A DNA stretch of 29,470 nucleotides from Larix sibirica (taxonomy: Eukaryota; Streptophyta; Pinopsida; Pinales; Pinaceae). The stretch covers positions 60,770 to 90,239 of the forward strand of contig NWUY0300013702.1 in NCBI GenBank assembly GCA_004151065.3, written 5' to 3'. Positions 9,087 to 18,569 of this stretch are shown here, piece after piece. The first letter of the stretch is position 1. Each line of letters begins with the position of its first letter. The notes under the pieces were generated by a model. The model had not been told where the DNA came from and ran no database searches. It worked only from the letters and a program-made list of their open reading frames with translations. Made by a program: the position numbers and the translations under genes.

Positions 9087-9518
9087 TGTTGGTGCACGAG
9101 TGTGTGCACATCATTTAATTATTTGTGCACATCCAATAAATAAATTACACACAATAAATAGTCTATAATTATCAATAAGCACTGGAGTTATCAAAATCAT
9201 GTTTAGCTTGATGTATCCATGCATTGATGGATCCCAAGTTTAACTTTTAAGTAATCTTAATTTCGAGGATCTTTGTATTTTAGGCATAGCTAGTTGAGTT
9301 GTGGGTTAGTGAACTAAAAATAAACTAAGAGATAACATGCAAACATCTGCTCTATAAAAAGGACATGGGTCCTTATTGTACAGTTGATTGAGAAATAATT
9401 GAGCTTTCCCCTTTGCTTTGTGGCCATTTTCTTTTCGAGGTTTTTACCATGTATATCCTGTGTCATTTGTGAGATTGATCTTATGTTATGATCTTGTGAC
9501 CATGCACAATTTCAAACA
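9087..9518 (+). repeat. 3' LTR of the copia element
   Basis: It starts TGTTGGTGCAC and ends TTTCAAACA, 432 bp, with TG...CA termini. The first 155 bp match the 5' LTR remnant. A TATA box (TATAAAAA, 9353-9360) gives a plausible promoter, with the transcribed R/U5 part in the last 130 bp. The end was chosen because the next five bases, AGAAG, match the bases before the 5' LTR; no full-length 5' LTR is present to confirm it. Confidence 0.75.
9353..9360 (+). promoter_or_regulatory. TATA box in the copia 3' LTR
   Basis: TATAAAAA about 165 bp before the LTR end, in the position usual for plant copia LTR promoters. Confidence 0.55.
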
Positions 9519-9523
9519 AGAAG
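9519..9523. repeat. Right 5-bp target-site duplication (AGAAG)
   Basis: Identical to 1329-1333 and directly after the CA end of the 3' LTR. Confidence 0.6.
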
Positions 9524-11250
9524 AGGTTCATGACATTATTGCTCCTTAGACGGAAGTACCATAATTGCTTGCATATATGGACAAAAGGGACCTGGCACCT
9601 GTCTCCAGAAGGTTGAGAGAGGACCATGCAGGGAGTGATTTTAGAGATCCAAGATGTAGCTTGTACCTATCTATCATTTAAACCTAATGAACAGCCCAAT
9701 CAGCAAAAGGTCAGGAAAGCATGGCCTCAAAGTGGCTAAGCACAATATTTCTATCTGCGCATCCTCTATTGCCAATCTTTTCTAGCACAATGGTTGTATG
9801 CTAGTGGATAAGTTGACAAGGCAATCAAGTGAGCAACATTGCTGAAGCACTCCAGTTCCAAGCTGAAGTCAAGCTGAAAACCAATTAATCTAAACTAAGA
9901 TGCATTAAATCTTAATCTTTGCTTAATTTGAGCAAGCCTAGTTTAAGAAATAAAAATGAAGAGGCAACTGACCATGAATCCTTAGAACAGTGTCCATAGC
10001 TTCATAACCAAGAGGAGCACCATGTTAAGGGATGAAAATTTTACAGATGATATGAAGATATAGGGTAAAAAAGGTCATGCAAAATGGCTAGACTGTATCT
10101 GAGATTCCATTTCCTTTACACAACTGTCAACAATCCATTGGCTGATCATGGAGATCTGAACTATCTTGAACCTAGTGAAAAGGAAATCTTATCAGGACCT
10201 TATGACTTAGACAGTGAAACAAGTAGATCTACAAAACCCTAAACACCCATGGGAGGAAAGAGTACGCACGAAAATCTAGTGAGATCATGGATCAGGAACA
10301 CAGATTATTGAAGTATGATGTTGATTAGACATATTGCGAGAAGTACAAATCCATCATTTCCCTGCTACCAAGTAACATCCAAAAGCTAATGCAGTCAGAG
10401 TAACAACAAATATTAGAAATCTCATTAAAGATCCTAGAGAACAGATCATTACCCTGTATAATGGGACCAGATATTAATTGTATCTTAAGTTGCGATGAAG
10501 CAACCTCATCTCAATGGATAATAACCTCATGGCATGGCTATTTGCCACTTGGAATGACCTTGGGGACAATAAGCTAAATTATAATTCTAAATAACCAGAT
10601 TAACCACAATGATGAAAATTCATAAGCTTTCAGTGGAGACCTCCAAAGCAATGGTGAGAACGCGTGAGAGCTTAATAAGCACAGAGTTGTGCTTAGAACC
10701 CAGAAATTTGTCAGCTTGCAATCAAGATCCAAAATCAAATCTGGAAATAAAAAGAATCCCTTCATAACGGAAGTGCATTTCCGATAACCCGAAATGCATT
10801 TCTGTATAGAGTCATTTATGACAGGCTTCTATTTTATCACGCGGAAACAACACAGGGATTCAATTCATGAGCATCGATTCGCAAATGCTATCTACTGACT
10901 ATCATTATGCCAAACTCCCTTCTTTAAAAGATCTCAGCATAAGTGCCAAAGTGAAATATTGTAAAAGGGCAATAATAAGTTGATTAAAGCAGCATCAGAA
11001 GCTAAAACAACAGAGATTCTATAATCTCATTTTTGCACACTGAGAAAATATACAAAACTACACCCAAAATTCCTCTAACGGATTTGTACATTCCAATGAT
11101 GATAATATATTGGTAATTTCTATAATTTTCGTTTCTGATCTGTTTGATATGAATGGCAAAAGTAATACAGCAGCTACTGCAACCACAAGTTGTCCATTAA
11201 AATCGGAATTTCATGCACTGAAATCCAAATTAAATATGTGAATTAATGAG
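9524..11250. other. Non-coding stretch, possibly intron of a minus-strand gene
   Basis: About 1.7 kb without retroelement motifs or long open frames. If the candidate exon at 11327-11434 is real this would be its first intron, read on the minus strand. I looked for a second exon on the minus strand and found no acceptor followed by a convincing frame. A cluster of small palindromes lies at 10768-10802 (CGGAAGTGCATTTCCG and GAAATGCATTTC). A telo-box-like AAACCCTAA lies at 10234-10242. Confidence 0.5.
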
Positions 11251-11326
11251 TTCAAGTCATACAGGAATTGGTTGATTGTTCATCAATTCTAGCTCTAGCT
11301 CTGAGCTGTAGAGAGCAATGGGTTAC

Positions 11327-11434
11327 CTGGAAGACTGAAACAGTAGCCAAGCGAATTAACCCGATAAATTGGGTATCACAAGCGGATCTGCTTTTCACCC
11401 CCACTCTGCCTGCCCGCCTGAGAGACCAAAGCAT
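11327..11434 (-). CDS. Candidate first exon with mitochondrial-type presequence
   Basis: On the minus strand ATG at 11434 opens 36 codons starting MLWSLRRAGRVGVKSRSACD. The segment is rich in Arg, Ser, Ala and hydrophobic residues and lacks Asp/Glu apart from one Asp, as mitochondrial targeting sequences do. After codon 36 the sequence reads CAG|GTAACC, a good plant 5' splice site in phase 0, with AT-rich, intron-like DNA beyond. Base composition is more GC-rich than its surroundings. A TATA run lies 56 bp upstream of the ATG. Without the splice the frame runs on to 60 codons. I cannot name the gene because later exons are not visible; they may lie beyond the copia insertion or be lost. Confidence 0.35.
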
Positions 11435-11489
11435 TTACATTAACTTCCAAACTCAAATGAAATGATCACGTTGCTTGCTCTTGTTCGTG

Positions 11490-11502
11490 TATATATATAT
11501 AG
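11490..11502 (-). promoter_or_regulatory. TATA-like run upstream of the candidate exon
   Basis: TATATATATATA on the minus strand, about 56 bp before ATG 11434. A start of transcription some 30 bp downstream would leave a leader of about 28 bases. A TA microsatellite by chance is an equal reading. Confidence 0.3.
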
Positions 11503-11518
11503 CATGGTATCCATTCTA

Positions 11519-11574
11519 CATGAAAGAGGATATCCGCTATTAACCACATGAAAAAGGATATCCACCATTAACTA
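11519..11574. repeat. Two tandem 28-bp units (CATGAAA..GGATATCC)
   Basis: Units at 11519-11546 and 11547-11574 share CATGAAA, AGGATATCC and ATTAAC and differ at only a few bases. Confidence 0.9.
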
Positions 11575-11689
11575 CTTATTCTAATGGAAGCATGCAGGTT
11601 TGTTTTCTCTCCAATGGCGTCGCTAATTTTATCCGTGCTCTAAATAAAATTTCTTCCCAAATTCAATTGTCGTGTTAAACTGATGAAGT

Positions 11690-11942
11690 GGGTACCTAAG
11701 ATTTCGTGCTTACATATAGGCTTGTAGCTCACCAGATTGTTTGGGTGCCTAAGATTTCCCCGCATCACCGGATTGTTTGGCACTTTGTCCTTGTAACTTG
11801 TGAGAATCCTACCAGATTGTTTGGCACTGTCTTTTGTTTTCAGCAGAGTTTGGCACTGTCTTTGTAACTTGTTTGTATGTCATGTGGAGTATTTTATGGT
11901 GTCTTTGTAACTTGTTTGTATGTCATGTGGAGTATTTTATGG
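11690..11942. repeat. Nested tandem repeats, including a perfect 43-bp duplication
   Basis: 11857-11899 and 11900-11942 are identical 43-bp units starting TGTCTTTGTAACTTG. Upstream lies an older degenerate series built on GATTGTTTGGCAC (near 11735, 11770, 11812 and 11848) and on CCTAAGATTTC (near 11696 and 11748). The perfect pair is the youngest layer. Confidence 0.93.
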
Positions 11943-12299
11943 TGAATTTATAAAGGTATTGGTTTTATTTCACAAACAATTTTAAGTTTAAAAAAAAAAT
12001 TCCGGAAAAAAAAGCATAGCTCAAAATTTATATTAAATTCTGAATCATTATTGTTCATTTGGATATGAAGCCGTACACATATGCTTCTCATATCAATGTA
12101 GTACTATAAACGGTGTCATTTTAGAAGTCATGAAAAAATAAATGACATATTACATAGGGTTTAAATCTTTCTTTTACCATTATAAAATGGGTTTATATTA
12201 TATTATCAAGATATTTTTCTTAATTAGGAAAAAAAATTAAGAAATGACATACAAGTAAAATATAAAGATGAAATGGAATAGAAACCAAAACATAGATGC
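11943..12299. other. AT-rich spacer before the LINE
   Basis: No gene seen. Contains A/T runs near 11990 and 12225. The true 5' end of the LINE may lie in or just after this stretch; I could not find a target-site duplication to fix it. Confidence 0.5.
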
Positions 12300-12441
12300 C
12301 CGCAGCTAAAAAGGGAAATATGGATTCTGCACTGGAACTGACGTAGTGGTGATGGCGACTGCGATCTTTCTGATCTAAGTGTTAGAGGGTCTAGGCTCTG
12401 ATCCGGTGGGGTTGTGAGCCACGCAGATCGCAGGGATTGCA

Positions 12442-13590
12442 ATGAGTTCTGTTGGAGGCAGTGAACCGCCGCCTCCTTCTCCTTTCGCTGATGAAAACGC
12501 ATTCAGACGCCTTGTCATTACTCAAGGGAAGAAGAAAGCAACATGAGAAGCGTCGAAATTCGTTAAGAAGCTCGAAGATGTTCCAGTTATCGCCCTCCCT
12601 CCGGATCAGCCCGTGAGGGTGGCAGTTTCTCTAGCAGATCAAGCTTTAGTTGGCCAGTTCACGGGACTGTGGCCCTCCTCGCGAACAACGGACAATTGGA
12701 TTCAGAAAAATTGGAGGTCGTTGATCTCCAATAGCATTACCAGTTATGCATTAGGCAGAGGATTCTTCTTGTTTGAATTCATATTCAAAGACAATCGGGA
12801 CCTGATCTTCAGGAGCGGGCCCTATTTCATGGGGCCGCAAGGGTTGTATCTCAATCGATGGACCCAGGACTTTGATCCTGCGGTGGATGTGCCAAAGGCG
12901 GTTCTAGTTTGGGTACACCTCCCCAATTTGTTGATTCACTGTTGGAACGCTACTTCTCTGCAGTCAATCGGAAATGGGCTCGGGAGATTTATCGATAAGG
13001 CCGACCCTAAAGGCCAATATTCATGCACTCGGATCTATGTAGAAGTTGATCTTGAAGCGGGTTTACCCAAAGCAATAAAGCTAACTGTTGGGGATTGGCA
13101 TCACTTTCAAAGATTGGACTACGAGCAATTGCCTTTCAAATGTCGTAGTTGTCATGAATATGGCCACTTCCAAAAGAACTGCCCAAAGGCACCACAAGAG
13201 AAAGAAACAGGGAAAGGATGGCAACTAGCAAAAAGATCCAAGGTAAACCCTAAAGCTATTCTTAAAAAAGATGGGGAAAACTCCAATCCCAGACCCTCTA
13301 AAACAGGCAAGGGATTGGGGGCATCAAAAGGGGAAAATTCTATTGAAAATAGCTTTGCAGTTCTTGAGAATCAAGAGATTGAATCACCTACTAGGGAAGA
13401 GACGACGAGAAAACAAGTTAGTTCTGAAGGAATCAACCAAGTTGGAAGAGCAGCTCCTCCTCCTCAAGATCCAGGAGAAGCCCTAGAAACCCTATCCTCA
13501 GAAACAGAGGAAGAGACATCAGAAGAGGAAGAAGGAGAAATAGATCCCAGAGCATCCCAGAACACTCTGAAGCTGGTTACTAGAGGCTGA
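12442..13590 (+). pseudogene. LINE ORF1: DUF4283-type RNA-binding protein, one stop
   Basis: ATG at 12442 opens 382 codons ending at TGA 13588-13590, interrupted only by TGA at 12544-12546 (codon 35). A downstream start, GTG 12613 or the ATG in YFMG, would skip the stop but lose the N-terminus. Residues about 55-160 form the DUF4283-type domain (ALVGQFTGLWPSSRTTDNW at the start; VLVWVHLPNLLIHCWN later; CTRIYVEVDLEAGLP). An intact CCHC zinc knuckle, CRSCHEYGHFQKNC, lies at 13141-13182 (residues 234-247). The tail is basic, then Glu-rich (EEEEGEID). It would coat LINE RNA. This is the best-preserved retroelement gene in the window. Confidence 0.9.
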
Positions 13591-13745
13591 AAAACGACAA
13601 AAGAAAGACGGGAAAGGGAGACATACAAAGAAAAACTTCAAGGATCTCAGCAAACCCTGGTAACTATGCTAAACTCCATAAGTACTAGGAGACAATGGCA
13701 ACCCCCTCAAAGGGAAACCTCCAACCCAAAAAGTAAGTAACAAAG

Positions 13746-16700
13746 GTAGTCTCCTGGAATTGTAGGGGATTAAGGAGTAGAAGCAAAGAAAGTTCAATGA
13801 AATATCTTCTACGAATCGCAAATCCAGACATCCTCCTCATCTAGGAGACCAAAATGGAGGAAGCGGATTTCCTTCAAATTAGCCCAAAGTTCTCGAAAAA
13901 AGGAGCGGGAGTAGCAGCCAGTGCAAGAGGTGCCTCCGGAGGCATTGGGACCCTGTGGAACTCCTCCAACTTTGAATTAATGAGTCCAATCAATGTACCC
14001 ACTGGATATTCACAAAATTGCTGCACAAAGAATCCGATACTCTGATATGTATTTTCAATATATATGTTCCAATTCTACCCTCTGAGAAAAGATGTTGCTG
14101 GAATCTTCTCAGGACCTTCTCAGCAACAATCAGCTAGATAATATAATAATAGTTGGGGATCTTAATGTCACTCTCTCCTTGGAGGAAAAGAAAGGGGGCT
14201 CTATCGTTAGAGACCCTTTCCAAGAATGGATCAAAGACATCATTCTTGAATGGGATCTGGAAGATATAAAACCCTCTAGAGGGAAATCCACCTGATCTAA
14301 CAAACGAACTCGTCTAGGCCACCTAGCTGCAAGATTATATAGATTTCTGGTTCAAAGCTCTTTCCTTCTCTTAGGCCTTAACGTGGTGTCTAAAATCCTC
14401 CCCTTTAATACCTCTGATCATAAACCAATCTCGCTAGAGTTTACCAAAGACTCTGCTAAGGGCCCGATCCCCTTCCAATTCAGTCCTTCTTGGATCCAGC
14501 ATGAAAACTTCCAAGATTTAGTTACTCGAGTCTGGTTGATTCCAGTGTCTAATTCCCCCTTTCATGTGTGGGAAGAGAAACTCCGAAGACTGAAAAGAGA
14601 ATTGAAAACTTGGGCTAAATCCTTAAAAAACCCTCTCAATAAAAGAGTGGAAGCCCAACATAATTTAGAAGTTCACCAACTTATTATGGAAGAAGGGCCC
14701 CTAAATACAGACGAGCTGGAAAAAGAAAAAGATCTCCATAAAGCGCTTCACACAGCCTACAGAGAGGAAGAAGATTACTGGAGACAAAAATCTCGTAGCC
14801 TCTAGCTCAAGGCGGGCGATAAGAACACCACCTACTTCCACAAGCAAGCAAAAGCCATGAAGCATTTCAATACAATCAAGGAAATTCAAATTCAAGATCA
14901 GAACATTAGCGACTTCGAAGGGATTAAAAGAGTTTCTCATAATCATTTTAAAAAGATTTACTCTGAGAATACTGAAGCCCAACTTGGAAATCTTCATCAA
15001 ATCCTGGCTTTGATCCCATCGGTAGTTCATACCAACTCCAATCAGAAACTCACTCCTCCAGTCATGCTAAGCGAAATTAACTCAGCATTGGAAAGCATGG
15101 AACCTGACAAAGCCCCTGGGCCTGACGGTTTCGCTGCCTGTTTCATCAAATCCTGCTGGCCAATCATCAAACATGATATGCATAAGTTAATAGTCAAATC
15201 TCAAAGGTGCCGCAAAATTGGTGGGAGTACCAACTCTTCCTTCTTAGCTCTGATCCCTAAATAAAAAGGAGCTAAAGCCTTTGACAGGTTTCGCCCGATT
15301 TCCCTCTGCAATATCGGTTATAAGATAATCACAAAAGTAATAGCCGGCCGTCTCAAAGGAATTCTCCAACAATTATCCCTAAAAATCAAGGTGGCTTCAT
15401 AAAGGGACGGCAGATCGTTGACAATATTATCTTGGTCCAAGAAGCCATCCATTCAAGCATGTAAAGGCGCAAAAAAGGTATGATTGTGAAGCTTGATCTT
15501 GCTAACGCTTTTGATAGAGTTAGGCACAAATTTTTATTTCAGGTAATGTAGAAATTTGGATTCTCCGTTGTCTTTATCAATTGGACCAAAGCATGCATTG
15601 GTTCTCCTTGGATTGCATCGCTGGTTAATGGACGAGCTGCGGGGTTCTTCCAAGCATCGAGAGGGCTAAGACAAGGTTGTCCACTTTCTCCGTTGCTCTA
15701 TGCCATTCAAGCCTCGGCACTTAGCTTCCAGCTCGAAAACTGCAGAATTCGTCAAGATTTAATGGGGCTCAAAATCACAAGAGGGGTAAGAGATATAAAC
15801 CACGCTCAATTTGTTGATGATACCCTACTTATGGGAGGGGCAAGCAGTATAATAGCTCGGAAATTTAAAGACCAATTAGATCTCTACAAAGAAGTCTCAG
15901 GGAGCCAAATAAACTATCGGAAAAGCCAAATTTATGGATGGAATTGCACGCTAAGGGAAATGGTGGAGATAGCTCGCACTCTGAAAATGGAAGAGAAAGT
16001 TCAATGGGATTCCTTCAAGTTTCTAGGAGTTCCCATCTTTAAATCTTCGCCAAAATACCTCCATTGGATGTCATTATTAGATAAACTCAAAGCCAGAATC
16101 CAAGCCTAGGGGGCGTCCTGGTTAAATCTGGCAGGGAAGGTGGTCCTCATCAAAATTGTCCTTTCTAACATTCCAATCTATAATAGCTCTATCCTTCTAG
16201 CTCCTAGTGGATTTATTCATAAACTCGAATCTCTGATGAGAAGATTCCTCTGGAAAGGAGGTAAACAGAATGTCAATAAGTTACCTCTTGTCAGCTGGGT
16301 GAAATTTTCCAAACCGATCTTGGAAGGAGGTCTTCAGATAAGGGACCTGAGATCTCAAAATCTGGCTTTAGGAGCAAAAATCTTCTAGAAATTGGTAACA
16401 GGAAAATTAACGTGGAGCAAACAAGCTTTATGGAAGAAATATTACTCCAGAACCAAGAAGAAATGCCTTGACATTGCTCCTAAAGTTTCAAAAGGTGCTC
16501 TGATTTTCACCCTTTGCCAAAAATCCATTGGGTTCTTCAAATACCATTAACTTGGATCCCTGGGAATGGGAAATTTTTCCTCATTTGGGAAGACTCGATT
16601 CTAGAAGAGCCCCCGCTAGACTCTACCTTTGGCATCTCTAATCTAAAAGCATTCTACCACTCCCATAATTTAACCAAGCTAAGAGATATATCTCAATGGA

Positions 16701-17988
16701 GCACTAATGATATCAAAGCCTGGAAAGGGTGGGAACTCTCGAGATGTCCCAGCCATTTGCAAGATGAAGAAAATATTCTAATCAAATTCCTCCAAGGGAA
16801 ATCTCCTATAGCTGAAAACGTGAAAGATTCCAGGGATTGGGGAGTTTTTGGTAAGTACACGGTGGTTGAAGGTTACAGGATTCTCCAATCTGTCCCGACA
16901 GTTCCTCCTAATCCAACTCTTTGGAAAGAAATCTGGCGAGTCAAATGTGTCCCAAAAATTGACATCTTCATCTAGACATTGGCTCACAAAGCTATTCTAA
17001 CAACCGACAATCTAAAAAAGAAAGTTTGGGAAGGACCCACTTGCTGTCCCTTCTATGTCTCATTGGAGGAAACAATGGACCATCTCCTTCTGAATTGTCC
17101 TTTTGCGAAGGATGTCTGGAATATTGCGCTTGATCCTTGGAAAAATATAGTATCTCTTCCCATTGAGATATCCAACCTTCTCATCAGATGGAAGGCCCTG
17201 AGTCCCTTTTCTCTTATCAAAAAAGAAAGGCTCAAACTCTGTTGGATGACTCTTCCAAAATTCATACTCTGGAAAATCTGGCTTGAGCACAATGCTCGTA
17301 TCTTCAAAGGAAATTTGACACGATAACTCACCTAGTTTCCAAAGCTAAAGCAATGATGCAAGATTTCCTCTCAACAACCCGTGTGCTCACAAATATAGAA
17401 ACGATGTCTCCTATGGAAGAAAACTGGATGGCTGATTTTTTCCCCCATCCTCTGCCCCAAAATCTAAATCCCCTTCCTTCTGTTTTTCAATGGGAAATCT
17501 GGATGGACTCTTCATCTTTCATAAAATGGTGGAAAACTTTGCAGCAGCACAACCTCTTCTTTGACGGAGCGTCCAAAGGAAATCCAGGAGTGGTAGGAGG
17601 AGGAGGGGTGTTATATGGCCCCAATGAAATTCACGTAATGTTGTACTCTTGGGGAATTGGAACGGACACCAACAACAGTGCAGAAATAGTAGCCCTCTAG
17701 CAAGGACTTCTCCAAGCCCGAGATAAGAACATCACATATCTTCACATCTTTGGTGATTGTCGTATTATTATAAAAGCTCTAATCACCAAAGCTCTTCCCA
17801 GCAATATGAGACTCAGACAAATCCTAAAGAAAATAAGGCTTCAAATGACATCCTTCAGCTCTGTCTGATTGTTCCACATACTACGGGAATTAAATGGAGA
17901 AGCTGATCTAGAAGCCAATAAAGCGACTGTACTGAGCAAAGGCAAGCTACTACTCAATGGAAATGCAAGCTATGATACTCTTCCTTAA
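13746..17988 (+). pseudogene. LINE ORF2: endonuclease, RT, RNase H, heavily broken
   Basis: Endonuclease: VVSWNCRGLRS (13746), TAG at 13842 where the family has Gln before ETK, GASGGIGTLWN (near 13945), VGDLNVTLS (14152), TSDHKPIS (14410). A frameshift lies between 14045 and 14092. RT: KAGDKNTTYFHK (14809), EPDKAPGPDGFAACF (15100), FRPISLCNIGYKIITKVIAG (15290-15345), IVKLDLANAFDRV (near 15483), SRGLRQGCPLSPLLYAIQ (15655-15710), catalytic FVDD at 15810-15821. Zinc-binding region: CCPFY...HLLLNC (17041-17099) with one Cys replaced by Tyr. RNase H: FDGASKGNPG with Asp 17563, NSAE with Glu 17683, GDC with Asp 17755, and RELNGEAD (17887-17911). Ends TAA 17986. Breaks include TAG or TGA at 14293, 14803, 16107, 16386, 16973, 17698, and TAA 15262. 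Confidence 0.92.
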
Positions 17989-18550
17989 GTCTTGGATCTC
18001 GGGGCTTAGGAATCACGGCAGGAACCAGGTCATAATTCTGATTCACGTGTCAAGTAAAAGGATCCTTCAACAGACTAGGAGAACTAGGCATATCAACTTG
18101 AATGCAGAATTAAATAGGAAGGTTCATGAATTCCGATGCTCAGATCGTAGGAATAACACCATAAATAAAAGGAATGCTCTGTCTCCAAGAGCTCAAATTA
18201 AAGGAGATGGCATGCTGGAAACGTTGATGACAGGAACAACAACCACGAATGAAAGGAAGATATTCAAGATAAGATCAGTAACAAGCAAGATAGAAGCGAG
18301 AAAGAAAGAAGAGCAACAAGCTGCCGGACTTCTGAATGGACGATTTTCAAATTCCAAAGTTTCGCTTACAAGCTGATAGAGTATGAAGTCAGTTAAAAAA
18401 ATTTAATGATTATGTCTGATTAAACTATTTATGATTGGTGGAATCGAGATCATATGCTCTTCTACAGTGATCCATAATGATGTACTCTGGATGTATCTAT
18501 GTCAGCAGGCTTCTGTTGTTTTTTAATAAAATCCCATAATCGCTCTTGTT
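17989..18550 (+). other. LINE 3' untranslated region
   Basis: Lies between the ORF2 stop and the A-rich tail. A 139-codon frame (17957-18376) starts inside the ORF2 tail in another phase and runs through most of it, rich in Arg, Lys and Thr; I see no domain and treat it as chance. AATAAA at 18525-18530 lies about 20 bases before the tail. Confidence 0.75.
18525..18530 (+). terminator. Poly(A) signal of the LINE
   Basis: AATAAA, 20 bases before the A run at 18551. Confidence 0.7.
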
Positions 18551-18569
18551 AAAAAAAAACAACAACAAA
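18551..18569 (+). repeat. A-rich tail of the LINE
   Basis: Nine A followed by three CAA-type units. It marks the 3' end of the inserted LINE copy. Confidence 0.85.

Larger units (their letters stand above)
1334..9518 (+). mobile_element. Composite, decayed Ty1/copia LTR retrotransposon
   Basis: Similar LTR starts lie at 1334 and 9087. Between them are copia-order remnants: gag, protease, integrase, RT, RNase H. The whole is flanked by AGAAG at both ends. It is not a simple element: RT/RNase H sequence occurs twice (5175-6440 and 8101-8992) and the two copies differ by roughly a fifth of their bases, while a 505-bp protease-region block also occurs twice but is nearly identical. About 1.1 kb of unrelated DNA (6441-7523) and an N separate the two halves. 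Two copia copies fused by recombination, or by a faulty assembly join at 7524, would both explain this. All frames are broken by stops and frameshifts, so it cannot be autonomous. Confidence 0.75.
12300..18569 (+). mobile_element. Near full-length L1-type LINE, inactive
   Basis: Order and content fit plant L1: a GC-richer 5' leader, ORF1 with a DUF4283-type domain and zinc knuckle, ORF2 with endonuclease, reverse transcriptase, zinc-binding region and RNase H, a 3' UTR with AATAAA, and an A-rich tail ending near 18569. The left boundary is approximate because no flanking duplication was found. It sits in the plus strand between the repeat cluster at 11942 and plain DNA at 18570. ORF1 has one stop and ORF2 about a dozen defects, so it cannot move by itself. 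Confidence 0.88.

Noticed and set aside
9968-10023. Minus-strand frame GAPLGYEAMDTVLRIHG that looks like an exon of the candidate gene
   Set aside because: A TAA lies directly before it in frame and no AG acceptor is placed to exclude that stop; the frame ends within 20 codons.
10234-10242. Telo-box AAACCCTAA as a regulatory element
   Set aside because: A single 9-bp match in 29 kb of AT-rich DNA is not informative and lies far from the candidate start.
12442-13590. ORF1 as a functional host zinc-knuckle gene
   Set aside because: It is followed in the right order by ORF2, 3' UTR and A-rich tail, and has an in-frame stop at 12544, so it belongs to the LINE.
14701-15030. 109-codon minus-strand frame inside LINE ORF2
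   Set aside because: It lies opposite recognised ORF2 sequence in the plus strand and has no motif of its own.
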